From contig JANLTP010000118.1 of assembly GCA_031363055.1 (NCBI GenBank), positions 1-64,000 of the forward strand: a stretch of 64,000 nucleotides of DNA, read 5' to 3'. A program made the translations under genes and the position numbers. The stretch comes from JANLTP01 sp031363055. GTDB taxonomy: Bacteria > Pseudomonadota > Gammaproteobacteria > Burkholderiales > Burkholderiaceae_E. Numbering within the stretch: position 1 is the stretch's first letter; the number at the start of each line of letters is the position of its first letter. This document shows, one piece after another, positions 42,714-50,693 of this stretch. Under the pieces are notes generated by a model that made no database searches, was not told where the DNA came from, and was given only the letters and a program-made list of their open reading frames with translations.

Positions 42714-44855
42714 ATGATCGATGGCCTGCAACATGTGAACTTCGGCTGGCGAGCCAAGCTGCCGCTGGTTTTCCAGTCGGAAGCAGCCGAGTGCGGTTTG
42801 GCCTGCGTGGCAATGATTGTGGCCTTTCATGGCCGTAGCGAAGACCTGATCGATCTGAGGCGACGGTTTGGTATCTCGCTTCAGGGCGCTCGACTTGCCG
42901 ATCTGATCCGGGTTGCCGACCGCCTGGGTCTGGCCTCGCGCGCACTGCGACTTGACCTGAAGGAGCTGCGCGAGTTGCGCTTGCCGTGTGTGCTTCATTG
43001 GGACCTGAACCATTTTGTCGTGCTGCGCGAGGTGTCGGGCAGTGGAATTTTGATTCACGACCCGGCGACCGGCGTACACAGGCTTTCACTGAAGCAGGCG
43101 TCGGCGCACTTCTCGGGTGTGGCACTTGAGCTGACTCCGACCAACTCGTTCGAACCGAAAAAAGTCTCCTCTGGCTTGCGACTGAGCGACACCATCGGCA
43201 AGATGGTCGGTTTTCGCAGATCCCTGCTGCAGTTGCTGGCGCTGGCGCTGGCGATCGAGATATTCTCGATCGCCATGCCGTTTTTCCTGCAATGGACGGT
43301 AGACCATGCGCTGGTCAGCGGCGACCGCGATCTACTGATTACCCTGGCGATCGGATTCACCTTGCTGATGCTGATTCAGCTTGTGTTCACAGCAATCCGC
43401 GGCTGGCTGCTGATGATTTTGGCCACCTCGCTGAAGGTACAGGGGCGTAGCAGCCTGCTCACGCACCTGCTGAAACTGCCGGCCTCCTATTTCGAATCCA
43501 GGTATTTGGGTGACATCGTTTCAAGGGTCGGATCGATGGACACCATCCAGACGGCGATCACGACCGACCTGGTCGAGGCTCTGCTCGATGGATTTTTTGG
43601 CCTCATCACCTTGGCCATCATGTTCGTGTTCAGTCCAACGCTTGCTGTAATCGTATTGGCAGCCGCCATCCTCTACGGTCTGTTGAGATGGGCGCTCTAC
43701 ACACCCCTTCGCGAAGCCTCAATGGAGACGATTGTCTGGGCCGCGCGCCGGGACAATCACTTTCTCGAGACCATGCGGGCGATCAAAACCATCAAATTGA
43801 TGGGCGGCCAGAACACCCGTCGCTCGCATTGGATGAACCTGCTTGTCGAGACTATCAACCGCGATCTGGTGACGCAAAAGCTGCGGTTATTGTTCCGTAT
43901 TTCCGACGGCCTCCTGCAGGGCTTTCTGAACATCGGAATCATCCTGATTGGCGCAACGCTGGTGCTGGACAATACGTTTTCGGTCGGTATGTTGCTCGCG
44001 TTCATTTCATACAAGAATCAGTTTGTGACTCGGGTGACCGAATTGATCAACAAGGGGGTCGACCTGCGCATGTTGCGCCTGCATAGCGAGCGATTGGCCG
44101 ATATCGTTCTGTCCGAACCCGAGAAGTCGCCGAATGTCGAAACTCACGTCCGGCTTGCACCGTCGATCGAAGTACGCAATCTTCGTTTTCGATACAGCGA
44201 GCAGGATCCGTGGGTGCTCGACGATTTGAGTTTCAAGATTGAACCGGGAGAATCGGTGGCCATTGTCGGACCCTCCGGCTGCGGCAAGACGACACTCTTG
44301 AAGATCCTGACCAGCCTGCTGCAGCCGACCTCGGGCGAGGTGCTGGTCGGCGGTGAACCGATGTCGCAGATCAGCCTTGAGTCCTACCGGCGCATGATCG
44401 GAGTGGTCATGCAGGATGATCAGTTGCTCGCCGGCTCGATCGCCGACAACATCTCATTCTTTTCTCCGAGACCAAAAAGAGCGATGATCGAGCGCTGCGC
44501 GAAGATGGCGTCAGTAGACGACGACATCCGCGCGATGGCGATGGGCTATGAGTCGCTGATCGGCGATATGGGCACGTCCTTGTCCGGCGGGCAGAAACAA
44601 CGCGTGCTGCTGGCGCGCGCCCTGTACCGCAAGCCGAAGATATTGCTGCTCGACGAGGCAACCAGTCATCTCGACGTAAAACTCGAACGCGCGGTCAATC
44701 AGGCCATCAGGCACACAAAAATCACCCGAATCATCGTCGCTCATCGGCCGGAGACCATCCGTTCGGCACAGCGCGTGATTGCGCTCGAGTCTGGCCGGGT
44801 ATCGAGTGATCTTCGGGTCACCGACGGAACACGGCCAGCCGCTACTGGCTCTTGA
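42714..44855 (+). CDS. Bacteriocin-type ABC exporter with C39 peptidase domain
   Basis: A protein of 713 residues. The N-terminal C39 cysteine peptidase is intact: Q21 and C27 in FQSEAAECGLACVAM, H100 in HWDLNHFVVL and D116 in HDPATG. Six membrane segments lie at about 160-430. The ATPase has Walker A VGPSGCGKTTLLKI (about 519), signature TSLSGGQKQR (about 623) and Walker B ILLLDEATSHLD. It cleaves double-glycine leaders and exports the core peptide through HlyD and an outer-membrane channel. The peptide gene at 45034-45246 has such a leader. Starts with ATG right after the HlyD stop. Confidence 0.95.
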   Translation: MIDGLQHVNFGWRAKLPLVFQSEAAECGLACVAMIVAFHGRSEDLIDLRRRFGISLQGARLADLIRVADRLGLASRALRLDLKELRELRLPCVLHWDLNHFVVLREVSGSGILIHDPATGVHRLSLKQASAHFSGVALELTPTNSFEPKKVSSGLRLSDTIGKMVGFRRSLLQLLALALAIEIFSIAMPFFLQWTVDHALVSGDRDLLITLAIGFTLLMLIQLVFTAIRGWLLMILATSLKVQGRSSLLTHLLKLPASYFESRYLGDIVSRVGSMDTIQTAITTDLVEALLDGFFGLITLAIMFVFSPTLAVIVLAAAILYGLLRWALYTPLREASMETIVWAARRDNHFLETMRAIKTIKLMGGQNTRRSHWMNLLVETINRDLVTQKLRLLFRISDGLLQGFLNIGIILIGATLVLDNTFSVGMLLAFISYKNQFVTRVTELINKGVDLRMLRLHSERLADIVLSEPEKSPNVETHVRLAPSIEVRNLRFRYSEQDPWVLDDLSFKIEPGESVAIVGPSGCGKTTLLKILTSLLQPTSGEVLVGGEPMSQISLESYRRMIGVVMQDDQLLAGSIADNISFFSPRPKRAMIERCAKMASVDDDIRAMAMGYESLIGDMGTSLSGGQKQRVLLARALYRKPKILLLDEATSHLDVKLERAVNQAIRHTKITRIIVAHRPETIRSAQRVIALESGRVSSDLRVTDGTRPAATGS

Positions 44856-44881
44856 GCCGCGATAACCGCTTTGACAAGACC

Positions 44882-44919
44882 ATAACAAAACAAAAAAGGG
44901 ACGTCTGTCGACGTCCCTT
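44882..44919 (-). terminator. Rho-independent terminator for the Gly/Lys-rich peptide gene
   Basis: A perfect 10-bp stem AAGGGACGTC / GACGTCCCTT with a TGTC loop (44896-44919) is followed, on the minus strand, by TTTTTTGTTTTG (to about 44882). No T-run follows on the plus strand, so it serves the minus-strand peptide gene, 115 bases downstream of its stop. It also separates this gene from the exporter operon. Confidence 0.85.
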
Positions 44920-45033
44920 CGGCTTGCGCTAACACAACTCATTCAAACGCTGTCGCGCTGCTGCCAAGTGAACAAGCAATCAACGCACTCTGCGCCCAGC
45001 ACCCATCAAAATTGAGAATGCTGAAAACTGGAC

Positions 45034-45246
45034 TTACCAGCAGCTTCTGGGCTTCGGATTGCAGTTGCCACCGCCGCCACCCTTACCACCTTTACCGCCT
45101 TTGCCACCGCCACCGCCGCCGCCCTTACCACCTTTGCCACCACCCTTTCCGCCCTTACCACCACCACCTTTACCGCCTTTGCCACCGCCGCAGCTCTTGC
45201 CACCGCCGGAAACGAGAAGTTGCTCTTCAAGGGTAAGTTTACGCAT
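45034..45246 (-). CDS. Gly/Lys-rich double-glycine-leader peptide (microcin/RiPP-like precursor)
   Basis: A protein of 70 residues. Residues 1-15, MRKLTLEEQLLVSGG, form a double-glycine leader (E-x-x-x-V-S-G-G) of the type cut by C39 peptidases. The core of 55 residues is almost only Gly and Lys in G-G-K / G-G-G-K steps, 11 Lys in all, with Cys at 19, 62 and 69 and the end NCNPKPRSCW. GGAG lies eight bases before ATG 45246, and a terminator follows. It should be exported by the adjacent C39 exporter; the APH-TPR-PhyH protein divergent from it may modify it. The core could be cationic and membrane- or DNA-binding. Activity is unknown; a low-complexity chance frame is unlikely given leader, ribosome binding site and terminator. 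Confidence 0.8.
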   Translation of the reverse strand: MRKLTLEEQLLVSGGGKSCGGGKGGKGGGGKGGKGGGKGGKGGGGGGGKGGKGGKGGGGGNCNPKPRSCW

Positions 45247-45249
45247 TTT

Positions 45250-45303
45250 TTAAGCTCCAGTTATTAGAAAGTTTATGGACGCAGCCAGCTCCTGAAATCT
45301 CAA
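45250..45303 (-). CDS. Possible 17-residue leader ORF before the peptide gene
   Basis: On the minus strand a strong GGGAGG lies four bases before a TTG at 45301-45303. The frame encodes MRFQELAASINFLITGA and ends with TAA at 45250-45252, four bases before the peptide ATG; its last codons contain the GGAG ribosome binding site of the peptide gene. Ribosomes ending here could reinitiate or open that site. Size alone makes the call uncertain. Confidence 0.35.
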   Translation of the reverse strand: MRFQELAASINFLITGA

Positions 45304-45398
45304 GGTTCCTCCCTGTGATTATTCGGCGCGTAAGACCGCGCAGTGACTTTACGCCGCAAAGCGGCCAAAGTTTGGCAATCTAAACGTCGAATTTTCTG

Positions 45399-45411
45399 AC
45401 ATTTGAAATGT
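45399..45411. promoter_or_regulatory. Palindrome ACATTT-G-AAATGT in the divergent gap
   Basis: The 264 bases between the leader ORF and the APH-TPR-PhyH gene have this perfect odd dyad and a small hairpin GCCGC-AAA-GCGGC (45353-45365). A TTGACA at about 45464 is a candidate -35 for the plus-strand gene, but I see no -10 at correct spacing. The dyad is a reasonable operator shared by the two divergent genes. Nothing else was recognised in 45304-45567. Confidence 0.35.
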
Positions 45412-45567
45412 TCACTGAATTGATGGGTTGGTTCGATCAATCAACTGGCAGATAGGGTGCGCATTGACACGGTCGGCTGGCTGACAACTTGGTACACTCG
45501 ATGAAAATTGCAGTATGCTTTTGAGCCTGCTGTTTGAAAGATTACACCGCTGATAGGAGCGCTTTTA

Positions 45568-47793
45568 ATGGGCAGTTACGATCCTCTGATAACCGAGCTC
45601 GATGGTCAGGCAATGATCTGGTCTCGTCAATTCGCGCGTTTCTCCGCGCACGAACTTATCAGTGACCACCCGTGGTCGCGAACTTATCGGCTCAACGGTG
45701 CGAAATCGACCTCTTATCTGAAAGTTGTGCCCAAGCGCCAGGCCCACGCGCTAAATGCAATCAGCGCACTAACGATCGACTTTGCGGGTCTGGTTCCTCA
45801 CGTCCTGGGTTTGGATTCAAACAAGGGTTGGCTACTGACAGCCGACGTTGGTGGGCGATCCCTGAACTACGATTCGGCGAATGAAGATTTGGTGCTGATG
45901 GCGCAAACCTACGCCGCCCTGCAGGCCAAGGCTACCGGGTCAATGGCACGGTATAAAAACCTGCCGAGAATTGATCTTTCAGTGCTTGCAGAGCAACTCT
46001 TGGAGTTTCTGAAACCGCTCGGACAAGTGATCGGCGATGACGATCCGCGCGTCAGTGCAGAGTATTTTATTGGTCGCGAGAAGGCCCTATCGTACCGTCA
46101 AAGCCTGCTCCGACGCCTGCCTTTGCTGCAGCAACACATCGCCTGCGCTGCCGAATTACCGATGACCGTTAATCACGGTGATCTTCGGCCGCCGAACGCG
46201 AACATCATTGTTGATGGCCGCTGCGCATTGCTTGACTGGGATGATGTCTCGGTCGGCCCGGCCGGCATGTCAATTCATGGTCTGTTTGGGGGCTGCAGTA
46301 TTCCGACTGTCCTGTTGTCGGGCAGTCCGGCAGCCGAGGCCGCAGCGACTACGCCTCGGGCTGTTCTGATCAAAAACTATGTTGCCACACTGGCGGAGGA
46401 GGGCTACGCCGAATTAGCGACGATCAAGCGCGCCATTCCAGGTGCGATGTGCGCTGGCATGATTCACTTTGTCCTGCATTTCGCTCGTTTCCCGGGCGAA
46501 GACACTCGCGACGATGTCGGCGAAACGATCGAAAGTCGCCTTGAAGATTTGCTCGATGTCTGTGATCTTCTGATCACCCGCAACTCTGACATAACCCTCG
46601 AATACGCACAGGATTATGAGGAGCATCGCCACTATACGCGCGCGCAGGCGTTGCTCAATGATTACCTGCGCAAACGCCCGGGCAATTTGGAAGCCATGAA
46701 ACGTTTGGCTCGGGTGTTGCATTCAGACGGCGACCTGGAGGAAGCCTCAAAGACCTATCGGCAATGCATCAAGTTATCGCCCGATGACGCCGCTCTGCGC
46801 AGCGGGCTCGGTAACGTGCTGATTGAGCGGCTGCAGCTTGCACCGGCCAAGGGCGCACTGAAGAAGGCTTTGGAACTGGATTCGAAATCTGAAAGCGCGC
46901 GTCTTGGCCTGCAGCGCGTCGCTGCCCTCGAGCAAATGTTGCGCATGTCAGCGCGCTCGAAGCAGATACCGAAGATGATGTATTCGGAGGCCGAGCGGGT
47001 CGCTGGCATCGTCAAACCGGAAATGCTCGCGCTGAGTAGCGACCTGCTTGAGAAGTACGGAACCTTGCAGATCGATAATGTGTTTGATCCCGCCAGAATC
47101 GCCAAACTGCATGAAGTATTCGTCAAACGTTACACGGCTTACTTCCGGGAAGACAATCACCCCGACGCACTGTACCTGGGCGACAAGCGTTATATGCTGA
47201 CCATGGACATTGAAGAACCATTCAACGATGCCGCGCTGATCGCGGCGCCCTTGTTGATGCCGATCATTCGAAAGATGCTTGGCGATGATTTTGTTCTTGG
47301 TGCCTACACCGCAGTGATTTCACTGCCAGGAAGCAAAGATCAGGACTTGCACAAAGACCATCCGGCGCTGTTCCCGAATACCCCTTGGCACCATACGCTG
47401 CCCTGTTTCGCGGCCCAGATTATCATTCCATTGGTGCCACTCAATGCAATGACCGGAACGACTCGCTTCTACAAAGGATCGCATCGTATTGACACCGAAA
47501 AAGTCGAAGCCTTAGGATTTCAAGATCCGATTGTTCCGGTGGGTTCGTGTTTGCTGAACGACTACCGATGTGCACACCGCGGCGTCGGTAACCGATCACA
47601 GCAGGTTCGGCCCATGCTGACCCTGATCTTTACCCGTCGCTGGTTTCATGATTACCGAAATTACGACAAGCAGCCACCGATTCGGCTCTCGGAGCAAGCG
47701 TACGAGCAGTTACCGGTGGGATTGAAGCCATTGTTTGATAACTGGAAAGAGCGGCGCAAACACGATCGGCTGATGCGCGCGTCGTTACTCTAG
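45568..47793 (+). CDS. Fusion of APH-type kinase, TPR repeats and PhyH-type 2-oxoglutarate oxygenase
   Basis: A protein of 741 residues in three parts. Residues about 1-320 are an aminoglycoside-phosphotransferase/choline-kinase fold with the catalytic loop NHGDLRPPNANIIV (about 202) and the metal motif LLDWDDVSVGP. TPRs at about 345-455 (YTRAQALLNDYLRKRPGNLE) follow. Residues about 490-710 are a phytanoyl-CoA-hydroxylase-like oxygenase with iron ligands in LHKDHP (H-x-D) and CAHRGVGNRS, and the 2-oxoglutarate Arg in RPMLTLIF. AGGAG lies eight bases before the ATG. It is divergent from the Gly/Lys-rich peptide gene. Hydroxylation followed by phosphorylation of the peptide is attractive because hydroxylysine kinase is an APH-family enzyme, but that is inference. 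Confidence 0.82.
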   Translation: MGSYDPLITELDGQAMIWSRQFARFSAHELISDHPWSRTYRLNGAKSTSYLKVVPKRQAHALNAISALTIDFAGLVPHVLGLDSNKGWLLTADVGGRSLNYDSANEDLVLMAQTYAALQAKATGSMARYKNLPRIDLSVLAEQLLEFLKPLGQVIGDDDPRVSAEYFIGREKALSYRQSLLRRLPLLQQHIACAAELPMTVNHGDLRPPNANIIVDGRCALLDWDDVSVGPAGMSIHGLFGGCSIPTVLLSGSPAAEAAATTPRAVLIKNYVATLAEEGYAELATIKRAIPGAMCAGMIHFVLHFARFPGEDTRDDVGETIESRLEDLLDVCDLLITRNSDITLEYAQDYEEHRHYTRAQALLNDYLRKRPGNLEAMKRLARVLHSDGDLEEASKTYRQCIKLSPDDAALRSGLGNVLIERLQLAPAKGALKKALELDSKSESARLGLQRVAALEQMLRMSARSKQIPKMMYSEAERVAGIVKPEMLALSSDLLEKYGTLQIDNVFDPARIAKLHEVFVKRYTAYFREDNHPDALYLGDKRYMLTMDIEEPFNDAALIAAPLLMPIIRKMLGDDFVLGAYTAVISLPGSKDQDLHKDHPALFPNTPWHHTLPCFAAQIIIPLVPLNAMTGTTRFYKGSHRIDTEKVEALGFQDPIVPVGSCLLNDYRCAHRGVGNRSQQVRPMLTLIFTRRWFHDYRNYDKQPPIRLSEQAYEQLPVGLKPLFDNWKERRKHDRLMRASLL

Positions 47794-47803
47794 CGCAGGA
47801 TCG

Positions 47804-48859
47804 CTGGGGAAGAACCGCATCGACAACTCCATTCTCAGTATCCGCCCCGAGGGTCTGTACTGCCCAGCAGGCCGCTTTTACATCGATCCCTGGCGATCGG
47901 TGGATCAGGCGCTCATCACGCATGCGCATGCTGATCACGCACGTTCTGGCAACGAGCGATATCTGGCGGCGGTAGCTGGCGAGAAGGTACTTCGAAAGCG
48001 CTTGGGTAAGGTCAACTTGCAGACCTTGCCATATGGCGAGCGGCTGCGGGTCGGCGATGTCGAGGTCTCGTTCCATCCGGCCGGACATGTACTTGGATCG
48101 GCGCAAATCCGGCTTGAATATCGAGGTGAGGTCTGGGTGGTGTCAGGTGACTACAAGCTCGATGATGATGCCACCTGTGCGCCCTTCGAACCGGTGACTT
48201 GCCATACCTTCGTCAGCGAATCAACCTTCGGTTTACCCATCTATCGGTGGTCGAGACCGCAGCAAGTATTTGATGAAATCAATCGCTGGTGGCAAGGCAA
48301 CGCTCGCGAAGGGCGAGCCAGCATCCTTTATGGCTATTCCTTCGGCAAGGCGCAACGAATATTGTCCGGAGTCGATGCGTCGATCGGACCGATTTTCTGC
48401 CACGGCGCCATCGAAGTGCTGAACGAGGCGTATCGCGATACCGGCGTAACCTTGCCGCAGACCAGCACGCTCGGTAGTCTCGCTAGTCTTGCTGATCGAA
48501 GCGATCCGAAACCGTTTGGCCAGGCCTTGATTCTGGCGCCGCCCTCGGCCGCCGGCTCGCCCTGGATCCGTCGCTTTGGTGATGCCAGCGATGCGTTCGC
48601 ATCGGGCTGGATGCAATTGCGCGGAGCACGACGTCGCAGAGCCGTGGATCGTGGATTTGTACTGTCCGACCATGCCGATTGGCCCAGCTTGCAGCGCGCC
48701 ATCGGCGCCACGGGGGCAGAGCGAGTCTTGCTCACGCATGGTTATGTCGCGGTCATGGTGCGCTGGTTACGCGAACAGGGGCTAGAGGCGCAGGCCCTCG
48801 AAACCGAGTTTGGCGGCGACGACGACGAGGCGATGGCTCCGGTGGCCGAGCCCTCTTGA
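47804..48859 (+). CDS. Ligase-associated MBL-fold DNA exonuclease, apparent non-standard start
   Basis: The conserved protein has SIRPEGLYCPAGRFYIDPWR, then the metal motif THAHADHARSG, PAGHVLGSAQIRLEYRG, VSGDYKLDDD, SESTFGLP and VLSDHADWPSLQRA. This is the mRNA-3'-end-processing-factor-like exonuclease that sits beside ATP-dependent ligases. The first ATG/GTG/TTG in frame is GTG 47900, which would cut off the conserved first 30 residues. The frame is open to about 47777; CTG 47804 has AGGA just before it. I therefore place the start there with low certainty. The TGA overlaps the ligase TTG start. Confidence 0.8.
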   Translation: MGKNRIDNSILSIRPEGLYCPAGRFYIDPWRSVDQALITHAHADHARSGNERYLAAVAGEKVLRKRLGKVNLQTLPYGERLRVGDVEVSFHPAGHVLGSAQIRLEYRGEVWVVSGDYKLDDDATCAPFEPVTCHTFVSESTFGLPIYRWSRPQQVFDEINRWWQGNAREGRASILYGYSFGKAQRILSGVDASIGPIFCHGAIEVLNEAYRDTGVTLPQTSTLGSLASLADRSDPKPFGQALILAPPSAAGSPWIRRFGDASDAFASGWMQLRGARRRRAVDRGFVLSDHADWPSLQRAIGATGAERVLLTHGYVAVMVRWLREQGLEAQALETEFGGDDDEAMAPVAEPS

Positions 48860-50655
48860 AACGTTTTGCGGCACTGTACGCCGAACTCGATGCCTCAACC
48901 TCGACCACACACAAGGTCTCGGCTCTGGCCGCCTATCTGCGAACGGTTGCATTGGACGATGCCGCCTGGGCGGTCTATTTTCTGGCGGGTGGCAAGCCCA
49001 AACAAACCGTACAGGCGCGCTACCTGCGACAGGCTGCAGCCGAGGCCAGCGGTTTGCCCGATTGGCTGTTCGAAGAAAGTTACCAGGCGGTTGGCGATTT
49101 GGCGGAGACCATCGCCTATGTGCTGCCGGCACCGCTGCGCGATAGCGACGAATCCCTGTCGTGGTGGCTCGAGCATCGTTTGTTATTGCTGCGCGGCCTG
49201 GAGCCTGCGCAGATGCAGTCACAGCTTCAGGAGTGCTGGCAGGAGCTCGATGTCGGTGGTCGTTTTGTCGCTAACAAGCTCATCACCGGCGGTTTTCGAG
49301 TTGGCGTTTCAAGACAGTTGGTCATTCGAGCGCTGGCGCAGGCCTTTGAGCTGCCGGCCTCGGTACTGGCCCAAAGAATCATCGGCTACATCGACATCAG
49401 TGCCTCCGAGCTCGGGGCGCGTTTTGCGCGGCTGATTGATTCGAGTACCAGCAGCCACGAAGAAGATCGCGGCAAGCCCTATCCGTTTTTTCTGGCGCAG
49501 TCGCTCGTAGAAACCACCGACTCACTCGCCGAGATACTCGGTGATTCAGCGCAGTGGCAGGTCGAATGGAAATGGGATGGCATTCGCGCGCAATTGATCC
49601 GTCGCGCCGGCAACACCTGGCTCTGGTCGCGCGGCGAGGAGCTGATCAGCGACCGATTTCCGGAGATCATCGAAGCTGCCGCCGGACTTCCGGATGGCTG
49701 TGTGCTGGACGGTGAGATATTGGGCTGGGACTTCCAGGCTGATAGCCCCTTACCCTTTGCGGCCTTGCAAAAACGAATCGGCCTAAAGAAGTTAAGCGCC
49801 AAGGTTTTGCAGGCGGTACCCGCAGTGATGCTGGCCTATGATTGCCTCGAGCACGCGGACATAGATATTCGCGGATTGGCACAGTCGAAACGACGTACTT
49901 TGCTTGAAGCATTGCTGAAGCCGCCCTTGGTAAATTCAATGCCGTCTTTGCCGTCTGTGCCCTCAGTACCCTCTGTGCCCTCAGTGCCCTCTGTGCCCTC
50001 AACGCTCTCAACGCTCTCAACGCTCTCGACTCCCTCAACTCCCTCAACTCCCTCAATGCATCTGCGCTGCTCGGCGCTCATTCATGCGGCGGGTTGGGAA
50101 GAATTTGCCGCGATCCGTTCTCAGTCTCGCAGCCGCCAGGTCGAGGGCTTCATGCTCAAGCGTCGCGACGCCAGCTACGGATCCGGGCGAACCAAAGCCA
50201 GCCGCCAGGGCGAATGGTGGAAATGGAAAATCGACCCGCTGACCATAGATGCCGTATTGATCTACGCACAGCGCGGACATGGTCGACGCGCGAGTCTCTA
50301 CAGCGACTATACCTTTGCGGTCTGGCAGCGTAGTGACGGAGGGGCTGCGCAGTTGGTGCCGTTTGCGAAGGCCTATTCAGGGCTCTCGGATGCTGAAATG
50401 CGTGAAGTCGATGCGGTGATTCGCAAGACCACCATCGAGAAATTCGGGCCAGTTAGAAGTGTGACGCCCAGTCTGGTGTTCGAGCTGGGCTTTGAAGGTA
50501 TCAGTGCGTCGCCACGACATAAATCCGGCATCGCGGTGCGCTTTCCGCGCATGTTGCGGCTGCGCCGGGACAAGCCGATTGAGGAGGCCAACACGCTGCA
50601 GGATTTGAAGGCACTGATGGTGCAGTACGCCGGCTATTGTGAAACACCACACTAA
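48856..50655 (+). CDS. ATP-dependent DNA ligase
   Basis: A protein of 599 residues beginning TTG 48856, overlapping the exonuclease stop (TTGA). The N-terminal DNA-binding domain is followed by the catalytic motif EWKWDGIRAQL with nucleophile K239, motif III/IIIa DGEILGWD, motif IV VEGFMLKRRD and motif V EWWKWKIDPL. A Ser/Pro-rich insert from a 9-base tandem repeat sits at about 362-400, between motifs IIIa and IV. It joins nicks in DNA repair, probably with the exonuclease; Lhr-like helicase and phosphoesterase partners found in some clusters are absent. An upstream in-frame ATG lies inside the exonuclease gene and is unlikely. Confidence 0.93.
   Translation: MKRFAALYAELDASTSTTHKVSALAAYLRTVALDDAAWAVYFLAGGKPKQTVQARYLRQAAAEASGLPDWLFEESYQAVGDLAETIAYVLPAPLRDSDESLSWWLEHRLLLLRGLEPAQMQSQLQECWQELDVGGRFVANKLITGGFRVGVSRQLVIRALAQAFELPASVLAQRIIGYIDISASELGARFARLIDSSTSSHEEDRGKPYPFFLAQSLVETTDSLAEILGDSAQWQVEWKWDGIRAQLIRRAGNTWLWSRGEELISDRFPEIIEAAAGLPDGCVLDGEILGWDFQADSPLPFAALQKRIGLKKLSAKVLQAVPAVMLAYDCLEHADIDIRGLAQSKRRTLLEALLKPPLVNSMPSLPSVPSVPSVPSVPSVPSTLSTLSTLSTPSTPSTPSMHLRCSALIHAAGWEEFAAIRSQSRSRQVEGFMLKRRDASYGSGRTKASRQGEWWKWKIDPLTIDAVLIYAQRGHGRRASLYSDYTFAVWQRSDGGAAQLVPFAKAYSGLSDAEMREVDAVIRKTTIEKFGPVRSVTPSLVFELGFEGISASPRHKSGIAVRFPRMLRLRRDKPIEEANTLQDLKALMVQYAGYCETPH
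49941..50057 (+). repeat. In-frame tandem repeats inside the DNA ligase gene
   Basis: About 13 units of 9 bases (CCCTCNGTG, then CTCTCAACG, then CCCTCAACT variants) encode P-S-V, T-L-S and T-P-S repeats. All keep the reading frame. They fall in a loop of the nucleotidyltransferase domain. The graded variants suggest slipped-strand expansion. Confidence 0.9.
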
Positions 50656-50693
50656 CGAGCGGCCCTCGTTCATACAGCGTCGCGATCAGCGCT

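Noticed and set aside
45012..45236. His/Arg/Cys-rich and Pro-rich plus-strand frames opposite the Gly/Lys-rich peptide gene
   Set aside because: Their composition is simply the complement of Gly/Lys codons; ribosome site, leader and terminator all belong to the minus strand.
45464..45500. Sigma-70 or sigma-54 promoter for the APH-TPR-PhyH gene
   Set aside because: TTGACA is present but no -10 lies at 16-18 bases, and the TGG/TTGC pair has the wrong spacing for sigma-54.
49941..50057. CRISPR array in the short repeats of the ligase gene
   Set aside because: Units are 9 bases without spacers and keep an open reading frame.
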